A stretch of 64,000 nt of DNA from Arcobacter venerupis. GTDB lineage: Bacteria; Campylobacterota; Campylobacteria; Campylobacterales; Arcobacteraceae. How positions within the stretch are numbered: position 1 is the stretch's first letter; each line of letters opens with the position of its first letter. Shown piece by piece: positions 17,525 through 27,700 of the stretch. Made by a program: the position numbers and the translations under genes. The notes under the pieces are model-generated. The model was given only the letters and a program-made list of their open reading frames with translations. It ran no database searches and was not told where the DNA came from. The stretch lies in contig NZ_CP053840.1 of assembly GCF_013201665.1 (NCBI RefSeq), positions 1,116,001-1,180,000 of the forward strand, read 5' to 3'.

Positions 17525-19150
17525 TTAAAATGCGTTTATTTTATTCGCTCTATTATTTTTCAACCACTCTTCTTGCAGTTCTTTACTTTTTTTATTATCT
17601 GCTCGTTTGCTTATAAATCTAGATTTTACATGGGTTGTTGTTTCATCATTTTCATTGTAAGTATATGTTAGATTTAAATCAGCTAGTTGTACGGCATCTT
17701 TGGCTCTTGTTGCTGCTACATAATAGATATTTAACTCTTCATTTACTCTTAGATATGAGAGTTTATTTTTTGTATTTACTATCTCTTTTTTTGAGATAAA
17801 ATCATCAGCCATTATTACTTGTTCATATTCCAAGCCCTTTGATTTATGGGTAGTTGTAAAAATAATATCAGCTTGATTTTTATCAGTTACTAAAAATTCT
17901 TTTATTTTTTTGTTTATCTCAAAAATATTATCTCCGTAAGTATTGATAAACTTGATAATATTTAGATAATCTTGATTTTTTGTATCTTTTGCAAACTGTT
18001 CAAGCTCACTTATTGTTTCAAAATCTTTTATTTCATCTATTGTGATTTTGTCATTTTTTTTCTGTTTTAGATAAAAAATAGAATAAACAGTTTGGTTCAT
18101 AAATGAATAAGAGTTATATCCACCCTCAAAATAAACCTTTTTTTTATCGTGGATAAAATAGACTAATTGTTGGATTAATCCAAAAGTACTTCGAGCTATC
18201 ACACAAAACTGTTTAGAAAAATCAATATGATTTTTTCCCATCAAAGTGGTTTTCTCTATTCCTGAAATTTTTAGAGGTTTTGAGGAATTTATCTCATATA
18301 AACTATTTAGATTATTTTGTAAAACCTTGGCAAAGTTATCTCCAAATCTAAAACTTTGTGTTAAATCATAAGAAGGTAAATCTATTTTATTTAAGGCATT
18401 TGTGGCAAATCTAAAGGTATAAATTTGTTGAAATGAATCTCCAACATAAATTCGTCTACAACTTTGATTTTCAACAATTCCAATCATTACATCACTAATA
18501 TCCTGAGCTTCATCAACTAAAATCAAATCATAAGGCAGATTTGTTGATACTTTTTTATTTAGATAAAACATCTTTAGATAAAAATCGTGAGTTGCATCTA
18601 TGATTTTGTTTTTCATGGCACTTAAAATTGTTTTTAGATGCTCAATTACTCTTGTTTCATTTTTATTTATTAGTTCAAGTATTTTTGCACCTAGTTCAGA
18701 TTGTTTTTTGTAAGACTCAATTAGTTTTGAGTCAAGTGCGATTAAAGAAGAGTTACAATAAAAATTTACTAAATCTTTTATCAAAGCTACATATTCAGGA
18801 ATAGGATAATAGGCTTTTTGATTTATTGTAAGTTCATGTTTAATTAGCAAATTTTCTATAATTTGATTTTTTAAATCATGGGCAAGAGTGTAGTTATAAG
18901 CTTCAATTTTATTATATGCTAATGAGTGAATAGTACTTATATGCATAAAAGGCAAATTGTAATCTTTGAGTTTATCTTGTAGTGAAGTTTGCAAAGATTT
19001 GTTATATGCTAAATATAAAATCTTTAAATGTGAATTTTTTTTCGCATACTCAAGTAGTGTTGTTGTTTTCCCACTTCCAGCAACGGCATTGATTTTAAAT
19101 GAGAGTTTATCGCTATTGATTATCTCTTCTTGTTCTTTGGTTAATATCAT
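17525..19150 (-). CDS. UvrD/Rep-like superfamily 1 DNA helicase
   Basis: Cytoplasmic ATP-dependent 3'-5' helicase, 541 residues, shorter than UvrD/Rep (about 650-720). Motifs in order: Q motif (TKEQEEII, 4-11), Walker A AVAGSGKTT (22-30), Ia (HISTIHSLAY), Walker B LILVDEAQD, motif III GDSFQQIYTFR, motif V TTHKSKGLEYEQVI and motif VI YYVAATRAKD. The spacing is closer to small Fbh1/PcrA-like helicases than to RecB. It is the first gene of a probable operon with two exported unknown proteins, which is unusual company for a helicase. Confidence 0.9.
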   Translation of the reverse strand: MILTKEQEEIINSDKLSFKINAVAGSGKTTTLLEYAKKNSHLKILYLAYNKSLQTSLQDKLKDYNLPFMHISTIHSLAYNKIEAYNYTLAHDLKNQIIENLLIKHELTINQKAYYPIPEYVALIKDLVNFYCNSSLIALDSKLIESYKKQSELGAKILELINKNETRVIEHLKTILSAMKNKIIDATHDFYLKMFYLNKKVSTNLPYDLILVDEAQDISDVMIGIVENQSCRRIYVGDSFQQIYTFRFATNALNKIDLPSYDLTQSFRFGDNFAKVLQNNLNSLYEINSSKPLKISGIEKTTLMGKNHIDFSKQFCVIARSTFGLIQQLVYFIHDKKKVYFEGGYNSYSFMNQTVYSIFYLKQKKNDKITIDEIKDFETISELEQFAKDTKNQDYLNIIKFINTYGDNIFEINKKIKEFLVTDKNQADIIFTTTHKSKGLEYEQVIMADDFISKKEIVNTKNKLSYLRVNEELNIYYVAATRAKDAVQLADLNLTYTYNENDETTTHVKSRFISKRADNKKSKELQEEWLKNNRANKINAF

Positions 19151-19227
19151 CTTGGAATTGTAGCAATACAGACTAAATTGCCGATAAAAAAGTCGATTGA
19201 GAGAAAAAGATTTTAAATTTATTTTTA

Positions 19228-19266
19228 CTCAGATTGCTCAGATTATATAAGTAAATTACTCAGATT
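19228..19266 (+). repeat. Three CTCAGATT repeats upstream of a chemoreceptor gene
   Basis: CTCAGATT occurs at 19228-19235, 19237-19244 and 19259-19266. A TAGAAT box at 19274-19279 could be the -10 element of the chemoreceptor promoter, which places the repeats where an activator would bind. No known factor is recognised. Confidence 0.45.
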
Positions 19267-19308
19267 GTTATGTTAGAATAGTAATAATAAATATACAGGG
19301 GAAATCAA

Positions 19309-21330
19309 ATGAGTATAAGAAATAAAATTGTTATGGCATTTTTGGTATTGTTGATGTTATCAATATCATCAAGTGTTTATGTTTCGTATAATATATCAAG
19401 TATGAAATCAAATGTTAATGAGCTTGCAGATGTGAATTTCTCTGGAATTACATTTTTACTCGAAGCTGATAGGGATTCATATCAGTCAAATGTGGCATTA
19501 ATTCAGATTATGAATTTAGATGATAACGAAAAAATAAATAAGTTAATTACTAAAGGTGTAAATGATAATGTATTACAAGTTTTTCAAAGATATGAGAAAT
19601 TTAAAGCAAGATTAGCTGATAAATTATCTGCTAATAAAGATAAATTTGATGAATTTGAAAAATACTATGCATTAACAAAAGCTAACACAGAAAAGATTGT
19701 GAGTTTCGTAAATAGTAAAAATATTACTGAAGCAAAAAGTTTTTATTTTACTACTTATCTTAAAGATTATGAATCTATGAGAGATTTAATTGATTTCTTT
19801 ACAGAAGAAACTTATAAAATTATTGATTCAAATAAAAAAGATACAAGTGATTTAATTGAAGTTTCTTTAACTGTATTTTTAGTAATTGCATTATTAACAA
19901 TTTTTATAACGATTTTATTTTCATATTTATTAGGTAAAAATATTAATAGTTCTATTAAAAAATTACAAGATGGACTTTTAGGATTTTTTGCTTTCTTAAA
20001 TAAAGAAACAAAAGATGTAGCAATGCTTGATACAAGTTCAAATGATGAAATTAGTAAAATTTCAGAAGTTGTAAACTTTAATATTGATAAAACAAAAAAA
20101 TCTATAAGTGAAGATGAACATTTAATTGCAGATGTTAAAAAAGTAGTTGAAGTTGTTAAAACTGGTAATTTAAGTACTAAAGTAAATGCAAATACACAAA
20201 ATGAATCTCTTGAAGAGTTAAAAGTAATTTTTAATGAAATGTTAAAAGTTATAGCCCAAAAAGTTTCAACTGATATAAACAAAATTGAAGGTGCTTTAAC
20301 TCACTTCCAAAATATGAATTTTGCTTATAGAATTCCTGATGCAACAGGTCAAACAGCTATTGGATTAAACTCTTTAGCAAAAGTTATAAGTGATATGTTG
20401 GTTTTAAATAAAACAAATGGATTATCACTACAAGATAGTGCAGATTATCTTTTAACAAATGTTGATAAATTAAGTAGAGCATCAACACAAGCAGCAGCTA
20501 GTATTGAAGAAACAGCGGCAGCTTTAGAAGAAATAACAAGTAACATGTCAAGCAATACGCAAAATGTAATGCAAATGGTTACTTATGCAAATGAACTTAC
20601 TAATTCTGCAAATGAAGGACAAAAACTTGCAAGTGAAACAACAGTTTCAATGGATGAGATAAATACACAAGTTAATGCAATAAATGAAGCAATAACAGTA
20701 ATTGACCAAATTGCATTCCAAACAAATATTCTCTCATTAAATGCAGCCGTAGAAGCAGCAACAGCAGGAGAAGCTGGAAAAGGATTTGCGGTAGTTGCAG
20801 CAGAAGTAAGAAATCTTGCAAGTAGAAGTGCAGAAGCAGCAAAAGAGATAAAAACATTAGTAGAAAATGCAACAGGAAAAGCAAATAATGGTAAAAAAAT
20901 TGCTGATAAAATGATTCTAGGATATGGTGGATTAACTGAAAATATTTCTAAAACAATGCAATTAATTAAAAGTGTAGAGGTTGTTATTAAAGAACAACAA
21001 CAAGGAATTGCCCAAATTAATAATGCGATTAATTCATTAGACCAACAAACACAAGCAAATGCAATAGTTGCTAGTCAAACAAAAGATATAGCAAATGAAA
21101 CACAAAGTATTGCTTCAATTATTGTTGCTGATGCAAATGAAAAAGAGTTTGAAGGTAAACATGAGGTTAAAGCAAAAAAATCTAATAATACAAAAGCAGT
21201 TGAAATAAAACAAACTACAACTCCAAAAGTTCAAGCTAAGAAAGTTGAATCACATAGCACTCCAAAAGTTGAAGTTAAAAAAACAGTAACTTCAAATGTA
21301 AAAGATAATGACGAGTGGGAGAGTTTTTAA
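19309..21330 (+). CDS. Methyl-accepting chemotaxis protein
   Basis: Transmembrane chemoreceptor of 673 residues. TM1 is at about 8-28, a periplasmic helical bundle of about 150 residues follows, TM2 is at about 185-208, then HAMP-like linkers and the signalling domain. The hairpin tip is [19 protein letters not shown] with methylation helices on either side. The C-terminus ends DEWESF after a basic/Thr linker, resembling the NWETF tether that recruits CheR. The ligand is unknown. It is probably monocistronic, with its own AT-rich promoter and a terminator overlapping its stop codon. Confidence 0.95.
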   Translation: MSIRNKIVMAFLVLLMLSISSSVYVSYNISSMKSNVNELADVNFSGITFLLEADRDSYQSNVALIQIMNLDDNEKINKLITKGVNDNVLQVFQRYEKFKARLADKLSANKDKFDEFEKYYALTKANTEKIVSFVNSKNITEAKSFYFTTYLKDYESMRDLIDFFTEETYKIIDSNKKDTSDLIEVSLTVFLVIALLTIFITILFSYLLGKNINSSIKKLQDGLLGFFAFLNKETKDVAMLDTSSNDEISKISEVVNFNIDKTKKSISEDEHLIADVKKVVEVVKTGNLSTKVNANTQNESLEELKVIFNEMLKVIAQKVSTDINKIEGALTHFQNMNFAYRIPDATGQTAIGLNSLAKVISDMLVLNKTNGLSLQDSADYLLTNVDKLSRASTQAAASIEETAAALEEITSNMSSNTQNVMQMVTYANELTNSANEGQKLASETTVSMDEINTQVNAINEAITVIDQIAFQTNILSLNAAVEAATAGEAGKGFAVVAAEVRNLASRSAEAAKEIKTLVENATGKANNGKKIADKMILGYGGLTENISKTMQLIKSVEVVIKEQQQGIAQINNAINSLDQQTQANAIVASQTKDIANETQSIASIIVADANEKEFEGKHEVKAKKSNNTKAVEIKQTTTPKVQAKKVESHSTPKVEVKKTVTSNVKDNDEWESF

Positions 21331-21342
21331 AACTCTCCTTTT
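21318..21342 (+). terminator. Intrinsic terminator of the chemoreceptor gene
   Basis: GGAGAGTT (21318-21325), loop TTTAA, AACTCTCC (21331-21338), followed by TTTT. The stop codon lies in the loop. Confidence 0.8.
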
Positions 21343-21398
21343 AAAGTAATTTTGTTATAATTAGAACTATTTAATACCATTGAATATTAGGAAAAGAA

Positions 21399-21950
21399 AT
21401 GAAAAAAATAGTTTTAAGTTTATTAGTTTTAGTCGCTTTAGTAGGTACAATATTTTTTGTTAACAAACCTGCAACTTCAAATGATTTAACTCAAAATAAT
21501 TCAGAACAAAACAATTCACAGCAAAGTGCTACAGATTCAAATAATTCTGAACAAACACCTCCAATTACTTCTGAACAAAATAGCTCAGAACAAACAGCTC
21601 CTGTTCAAAATATTGAAACAAATAAGGGGAAACCTAAGTTAATGGGTTTAAAAGAAAAAGCCCTAAAAGGTGATCCAAAAGCTCAAAATGACTTAGGTAA
21701 TATGTACGCAAATGGTTCTGCGATAGGTCAATCTGATAAAGAAGCATTAAAATGGTTTGAACAATCAGCAAATCAAGGATATGCAGAAGCTCAATACAAT
21801 CTTGGAACTATGTATCAAAATGCAATAGGCGTAGATCAAGATTTAAAAAAAGCTGCTATGTATTATCGATTAGCTGCTAATCAAGGACATAAAGAAGCTA
21901 AAGTTAATCTTGAAGTATTATGCCAACAAGACTCTACTTTATGTAACTAA
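21399..21950 (+). CDS. Exported Sel1-repeat protein
   Basis: 183 residues. An N-terminal hydrophobic signal or anchor (4-20) is followed by a low-complexity linker of Asn, Ser, Gln, Glu and Thr (about 28-75) and then two Sel1-like repeats (KGDPKAQNDLGNMYANG and QGYAEAQYNLGTMYQNA, plus a partial third, QGHKEAKVNLE). A C-terminal pair of cysteines may form a disulfide. Proteins of this kind usually mediate protein interactions in the periplasm. No specific role can be read. Confidence 0.8.
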   Translation: MKKIVLSLLVLVALVGTIFFVNKPATSNDLTQNNSEQNNSQQSATDSNNSEQTPPITSEQNSSEQTAPVQNIETNKGKPKLMGLKEKALKGDPKAQNDLGNMYANGSAIGQSDKEALKWFEQSANQGYAEAQYNLGTMYQNAIGVDQDLKKAAMYYRLAANQGHKEAKVNLEVLCQQDSTLCN

Positions 21951-21953
21951 TTT

Positions 21954-21979
21954 TAGGAAAAAGTTATATCTTTTTCCTA
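21954..21979. terminator. Hairpin after the Sel1-repeat gene
   Basis: TAGGAAAAAG (21954-21963), loop TTATAT, CTTTTTCCTA (21970-21979). The arms are perfect. The T-run is inside the right arm, so termination could be weak or bidirectional. Confidence 0.65.
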
Positions 21980-22131
21980 CTGCACTCTAAATTATCACCT
22001 TTATTTATTAAATCAAACAAAAAAAATATAAGAGTTATTTATTCTAATAAAATAATCACAAAGTAAATTTTAAAAGCCATTAAAACTACTTTTACTACAA
22101 AAAATCTATAGCAAAAATATCTAAATAAGTC

Positions 22132-22160
22132 TTGACAATTTAAAAAAAAAATAATACTAT
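22132..22160 (+). promoter_or_regulatory. Sigma70-type promoter of the TetR-efflux operon
   Basis: TTGACA at 22132-22137, 17 bases, TACTAT at 22155-22160. This is the closest match to a canonical -35/-10 promoter that I see in the window. It is followed directly by the palindromic operator. Confidence 0.75.
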
Positions 22161-22193
22161 TTCATAAATGACTGACGGTCATTCATTTATGAA
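22161..22193. promoter_or_regulatory. 33-bp palindromic TetR operator
   Basis: A near-perfect inverted repeat centred on 22177, with core TGACGGTCA and outer arms TTCATAAATGA and TCATTTATGAA. Only one off-centre base pair is mismatched. It starts right after the -10 box and ends nine bases before the tetR start codon, so bound repressor would block initiation. Autoregulation of the whole operon is the natural reading. Confidence 0.8.
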
Positions 22194-22202
22194 AGGCGTT
22201 TT

Positions 22203-22814
22203 ATGGCAAGAATTATAGATAAAGATGAAAAAAGATGTGATATAGCACTATCATCAATAAAACTTTTTTGTGATAAGGGAATACAACAAACAAGTATTGA
22301 TGAAATAGCTAAAAGTGCAGGAGTCGCAAAAGGAACAATATATCTCTATTTTAAAAATAAAGAAGAAATTATATTTACTATTTGGGATTTAATCGTACAA
22401 CAACACGATATATTATTTAATCAAAGAATCAATCCAAACATGAGTGCAAAAGAGAAAATCCTAGAATATTATGATTTTACACAATGTTTAGGGGATTATG
22501 ATCAAGAGCAAATACTTATTCTTTTCCAGCAATTTATTAGTTCATTACTTATTGATAAAACTAATATTTATTCAGAATATTTCGACAATTTTTTTAAATT
22601 AGATTATGATTTTATTTCTACGTGTTTACAAGAAGGTGTTGATAAAGGCGAATTTTTTATTGATGATATTGATACCTTATCACACACAATTATAATGCTT
22701 TTAAAAGGTTCAATTGTTAAATCAAAAGCTTCTAATATGAGTTTTAATGATTCCCAACTAATGCTAACTAAATATATAAGTTATTTACTAGAACATTGTA
22801 CAAAGGAAAAATGA
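22203..22814 (+). CDS. TetR/AcrR-family repressor of the efflux operon
   Basis: 203 residues. The N-terminal TetR helix-turn-helix lies at about 12-55 (TSIDEIAKSAGVAKGTIYLYF), followed by a helical ligand domain. A 33-bp palindrome overlaps its promoter and its stop codon overlaps the TolC-like gene start (ATGATG), so it should repress itself and the three efflux genes. The inducer is not identifiable. Confidence 0.92.
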   Translation: MARIIDKDEKRCDIALSSIKLFCDKGIQQTSIDEIAKSAGVAKGTIYLYFKNKEEIIFTIWDLIVQQHDILFNQRINPNMSAKEKILEYYDFTQCLGDYDQEQILILFQQFISSLLIDKTNIYSEYFDNFFKLDYDFISTCLQEGVDKGEFFIDDIDTLSHTIIMLLKGSIVKSKASNMSFNDSQLMLTKYISYLLEHCTKEK

Positions 22815-24037
22815 TGAAAAAATCAATAATTTTATACTTTTTGCCACTATTTTGTTTTGCAGGGAATTTAACAGAACTTTTAAATCTAGCAGAACAAAAT
22901 AAACAAGTAGAATCTTCTCGTTATAGTTTAGAATCAACAAAAGAAAAAGAGTACGCAACAAAAAGTGGATATATGCCAAATCTAACTTTAGGCGCAAATC
23001 AAACTTTTAATAAAGATAGTAATGCCTCAACACCAGATAAAAGTACTACAGGATCAGCGACACTTTCATTTACTATTTATGATGGAGGAAAAAGAGAAGC
23101 ATCTTTTGAACAACAACAAGCACTTATTAAATCTGCAACTTTTACTTTAGCTTCTGTGCAAAATAATATTTCATTAGATGTTATTTATAACTATTATAAC
23201 TATTTAAGTACACTTGCTAGTAAAGAATCAACATTGAAAAAAATGGAACAACTTGAATCTGAACGTTATCGTTTAGAAAAATATTTATCAGTTGGCACAA
23301 TTACTGTTGATGAATTACAAAAGATTGTTTCATCTCTTGAGCAAACAAAAGTTGATTTATTAACATTAGATAACTCATTAAACAACATTTCTAATACTTT
23401 GGAGTATTTAACAGGAGCAGAAGTTTCTGTCGAAAAAGGTTCTTCAATTGTTTATAATGATTCAAATATAGAAGAAGGAAAACGTCTTGATATATTAGCT
23501 CTTGAAGAGAGTGTACAAAGTAATAAAGCAGAAATAAAAATTGCAAAAGCACCTAATAAGCCAACAATTACACTTCAAGATACATATTCTAAATATGATT
23601 TTGATTATCCACTTGCAACAGAAAGTTTGGATCAACAAAATAGTGTTCAATTATCAATGGAATGGAAAATTTTTGATTTTGGTTCTACAAATGCTAATGC
23701 CCAAGCTGCATATTTAAACTATTTATCTAAAAATAGTGACTTAGCTTATGAAAAACAAAAAGCAAAAGCTAGTTTAAAAAGTGCACAAAATAGTTATAAA
23801 ACTTCTTTGGCAAAAATTGAAGCAGCAAGAGCACAACTTCAAGCTTCAGAAATGACTTATGAATTAATTAAAAAGAAATTCCAACAAGGTATTGTGGATA
23901 ATGTTAGTTATCTTGACGCACTTAGTGATAAATTTAATTCAAATTCTCAACTTCAAACAGCCCTAAATGAAGTTGAATATCAAAAAGCAGTATTGCTTTA
24001 TGAAATGGGCGAAAATATTAAAGGAGCTATTCAATGA
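22814..24037 (+). CDS. TolC-family outer-membrane efflux protein
   Basis: Outer-membrane channel of a tripartite pump, 407 residues. The signal peptide ends near LFCFAG. Two OEP repeats with long coiled-coil helices are visible (SYKTSLAKIEAARAQLQASE in the second), and the conserved YDGG near 80 and FDFG near 285 mark the beta-barrel strands. I start at ATG 22814 because AAGGA at 22803-22807 is six bases away; ATG 22811 is an alternative. The stop overlaps the next gene by four bases. Confidence 0.9.
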   Translation: MKKSIILYFLPLFCFAGNLTELLNLAEQNKQVESSRYSLESTKEKEYATKSGYMPNLTLGANQTFNKDSNASTPDKSTTGSATLSFTIYDGGKREASFEQQQALIKSATFTLASVQNNISLDVIYNYYNYLSTLASKESTLKKMEQLESERYRLEKYLSVGTITVDELQKIVSSLEQTKVDLLTLDNSLNNISNTLEYLTGAEVSVEKGSSIVYNDSNIEEGKRLDILALEESVQSNKAEIKIAKAPNKPTITLQDTYSKYDFDYPLATESLDQQNSVQLSMEWKIFDFGSTNANAQAAYLNYLSKNSDLAYEKQKAKASLKSAQNSYKTSLAKIEAARAQLQASEMTYELIKKKFQQGIVDNVSYLDALSDKFNSNSQLQTALNEVEYQKAVLLYEMGENIKGAIQ

Positions 24038-24732
24038 AAAAGATTTTTATACTTATATTATTTATGTTTCAAGCCTTATTTGCAGAAGAAATTTATGCAA
24101 CATTTGATGTTGTTAGTGAAAAAGAATCACAACTTGGACTATCTACATCTGGAATTGTAGCAACATTAAATGTAAATGTTGGAGATAAGATTACAAAAGG
24201 AGCTTTACTTCTTTCTTTAAATAATTCACAAGAAAGAAATGAATACGAAACTGCAAAAAAACAAGCAGAACACTCTTATAAAACTTATGCAAGATATGCA
24301 AAAATATCTGATGTTATAGATAAAGAAACGATGGATAATTACATTTATGATAAAGACATTACTCAATTAAATGCACAAAATAAAGAGATAATTCTGAGAA
24401 AAACTGAATTAAGAGCGCCATATGATTTAGTTGTTACTAAAAAAAATATAGATTTAGGTGCTATTGTATTAGCTTCTCAAACAAATCTTTTAGATGTTAT
24501 ATCTTTAGATGATGTAAAACTTGTATTGAAATTTGATGAGAAATATTGGCAAAAAGTTAAAATTGGACAAAAATTTGTATATAAAGTTGATGGAAGTGAA
24601 AAAACATATGAAGGAAAAATCACAAAAATTTATCCAAAAATTTTAAATGAAACAAGACAAATGGAAGCTGAAGTAAAAGCTACAAATCTTATGCCAGGCC
24701 TTTTTGGTAATGGCTCAATTAAAGCAGAATAA
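24034..24732 (+). CDS. Membrane-fusion (periplasmic adaptor) protein of the RND pump
   Basis: 232 residues, short for the HlyD/AcrA family (usually about 350-400). A signal peptide is followed by a biotinyl-lipoyl-like half (GIVATLNVNVGDKITKGALLLSLN), a short helical hairpin (about 70-125), the second lipoyl half (LRAPYDLVVTKKNIDLGAIV) and a beta-barrel. The family's C-terminal membrane-proximal domain is largely absent. The gene is coupled to the TolC-like gene and three bases from the RND gene. Confidence 0.87.
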   Translation: MKKIFILILFMFQALFAEEIYATFDVVSEKESQLGLSTSGIVATLNVNVGDKITKGALLLSLNNSQERNEYETAKKQAEHSYKTYARYAKISDVIDKETMDNYIYDKDITQLNAQNKEIILRKTELRAPYDLVVTKKNIDLGAIVLASQTNLLDVISLDDVKLVLKFDEKYWQKVKIGQKFVYKVDGSEKTYEGKITKIYPKILNETRQMEAEVKATNLMPGLFGNGSIKAE

Positions 24733-24735
24733 ATC

Positions 24736-27700
24736 ATGTATAAATTAGCTATAAATCGCCCAATTACAACATTAATGGGCGTTTTGACATTTATTGTTTT
24801 TGGATTAATGTCATATAACACAATGCCAATTAATCTTTTCCCAAATGTAGATTTCCCAGTTGTTACAATAGAAACAACTTACAAAGGTGCAGATCCCTCA
24901 ACTGTTGAAACAAAAGTAACAGATAAAATAGAAGAAGCAGTTTCTGGTGTTGATGGAATTGATAAACTTATGTCAACAAGTTATGATGGTTTTAGTTCGG
25001 TAACGGTTCAATTTAAACTAACAAAAGATTTAGATGAAGCGACAAATGATGTACGTGATAAAATTGGTGCATTAGATTTACCCTCAGAAGTTGATAAACC
25101 TATTGTTAAAAAACTAGGTGGTGGAGGAGCTGTTATAAGCCTTTTTATTGCTTCAAGTGGAACTGACACAATATCTTTAATGAGACTTGCTGATGAAAAA
25201 ATCAAACCTCAATTACAACGGATTAAAGGAGTTGGTGAAGTTAATATTTTGGGTTATCAAGATAGAGAAATTCGTATTTTTATAGACCCTTTTTTACTTA
25301 ATAAATATAATCTAAGCTCAGCTGATGTTAGTAGTATTATTAAAAAACAAAATATAAAAGAAGGGGTTGGAAAACTTGTTAATCAAAATCAAGAAATTAT
25401 TCTTAAAGCCCAAGGAGATGCTCAAAGTATCGAAGATGTAGGTAATTTATTAGTAAAATCTGGTGTTAAATTAAAAGATATTGCAACAATTAAAGATGGA
25501 TTAAGTGATGCAAAAAGTTTTTCCTCTTTTAATGGACAACAAGGTGTTACTTTAGAAGTAAAAAAAATAGCTGGTGAAAATGTATTAAATATTATTACAG
25601 AAGTGAAAAAAATACTTCCTAAACTTCAAACATTATCAGGTGAAAAAAGCCAAATAAAAATATTAGAAGATCAATCTGAAAAAATCATGGTTAATATTGA
25701 TAATGTACAATTTGACCTTATTTTTGGTGCATTTCTTGCTATTGTTATTGTTTTTCTTTTTTTACGAAATGTTACAGCTACAATTGTTTCAGCATTAGCA
25801 ATTCCAACATCAGTTATTGGTACTTTTGCTATCATTGACGCCTTAGGTTATGATTTAAATCGTTTAACTCTAATTGGGCTTACCCTTGCAATTGGAATAT
25901 TTATTGATGATGCAATTGTTGTTATTGAAAATATTATGAAAAAAATGGAAGCTGGCATATCTCCATTTCAAGCCTCTTTTGAAGGTGCAAAAGAAGTTGC
26001 ATTTTCTGTTTTAGCAATTTCATCAGTTTTATTGGCTGTTTTTATACCTGTTGCTTTTATGGATGGAATAGTTGGAATGTTTTTTAACTCTTTTGCAATG
26101 ACCGTAGCTTCTGGTATTGTAATTTCATACCTTGTTGCAATTATGTTTATACCAAGTATTGCAGCACGAGTTTTAAGTTCAAAAGAAAGCAGTTTTTATC
26201 ATAAAACAGAACCTATTTTAAAAGCTATTGACAAAGGATATGTTTGGTTACTTAAGCCTTTGATTCGATATAAAACATTGACAATTATTGTTACTATTTC
26301 TCTTCTTATTGCATCAACAACTTTAAAAGTTGGTATGTCATTTTTGCCAATGGAAGATAATGCAGAATTTCAAGTATTGATTAAAGCACCTGTTGGAGTT
26401 AATTTAGAATCAATGAAAGATAAAATAACTCCTTTAGATGATATATTGAAAGAAGATAAAGATATTTTATATTCAATTTCATCAATTGGTTATAACTCTG
26501 CAAAAGAATTACATAAAGCTAGAATCTATGTAAAACTAAAAAAACTTGGTGAACGAAAAAAAACACAAGAAGCAATTATTCAATATTATAGAGATAAATT
26601 TTCTTCAATAAAGGGCTTAATAATATCTGTTGATAAGATTGATGACTTTAATACAGGAGATTCAACATCACCAATTCAAGTAGTTATTACAGGTGATAAT
26701 TTAGCTGAACTAGATGCCACATCTTTAAAACTAATGACAATATTAAAAGATACATCTGGTATTGTTGATGTTGATAGAGATTTTGAAAATGGAAAACCTG
26801 AAATCAAAATTGGTATTTTAAGAGAAAATGCTCAAAGAGTAGGAGTTAGTGTTGAAGATATAGCTTCAATTTTAAGCTCAGCTTATTCAAGTGAAAGTGC
26901 AGTTTCTTATTATGAAGATAATGGAAGACAGTTTGATATAACAGTAAGATTAAAAGACGATTATAGAAGTTCATTAGATGATTTGAAAAAATTACAAGTT
27001 CGTAATTCAAGTGGACAATTTGTTGCCCTTGAGGGATTAATAGAAATTAAAGAAAGTTTAGGAAATGCTTCAATTAATAGATTTGATAGGGAGAGAAAAG
27101 TACTTGTAACTGCGAATATTTTTAATACTTCCCTTGATAAAATTGTTGCAGTAATTAACTCTAAAATGCCTGAAATTCTTCCAAAGGGTTATAATTATCG
27201 GTTCACAGGTGACGTTGAAAATATGGAAGATACAAGTAAAGCTTTTGCAGGAGCAGTTCTTTTAGCTGTAATTTTAATTTATCTTATATTAGCTGCATTA
27301 TATGAATCTATAATACAGCCATTTATTATTATGATTTCTATGCCACTTTCTTTTACAGGAATAATGGTTGCCCTTTATGCAACAGGTAATTCATTTAGTT
27401 TGTTTGTTATGATAGGTATTATTTTACTTTTAGGAATGGTTGGTAAAAATGCAATTTTAGTTGTTGACTTTGCAAATCGTGCTATTAAAGATGGAAAAAG
27501 TATTGATGATGCACTTTTAGAAGCTGGAGAAAAAAGGTTAAGACCAATTCTAATGACAACATTTGCCATGATAGGAGCAATGATTCCCCTTGCATTTGGA
27601 AGTGGAGCAGGGCATGAAAGTAACGCTCCAATGGCTTTAGCAATTATTGGAGGACTTGTTAGTTCAACTATTTTAACGCTTCTTGTTGTACCTGCTATTT

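Noticed and set aside
19228-19308. Sigma54 promoter before the chemoreceptor
   Set aside because: No GG-N10-GC pair of boxes is present; the region fits a plain -10 box better.
20672-20884. Leucine-rich minus-strand frame inside the chemoreceptor (and its mirror at 63349-63618)
   Set aside because: Both are antisense readings of the Ala/Glu-rich signalling tip, so the poly-Leu pattern is an artefact of GCA/GAA codons read backwards.
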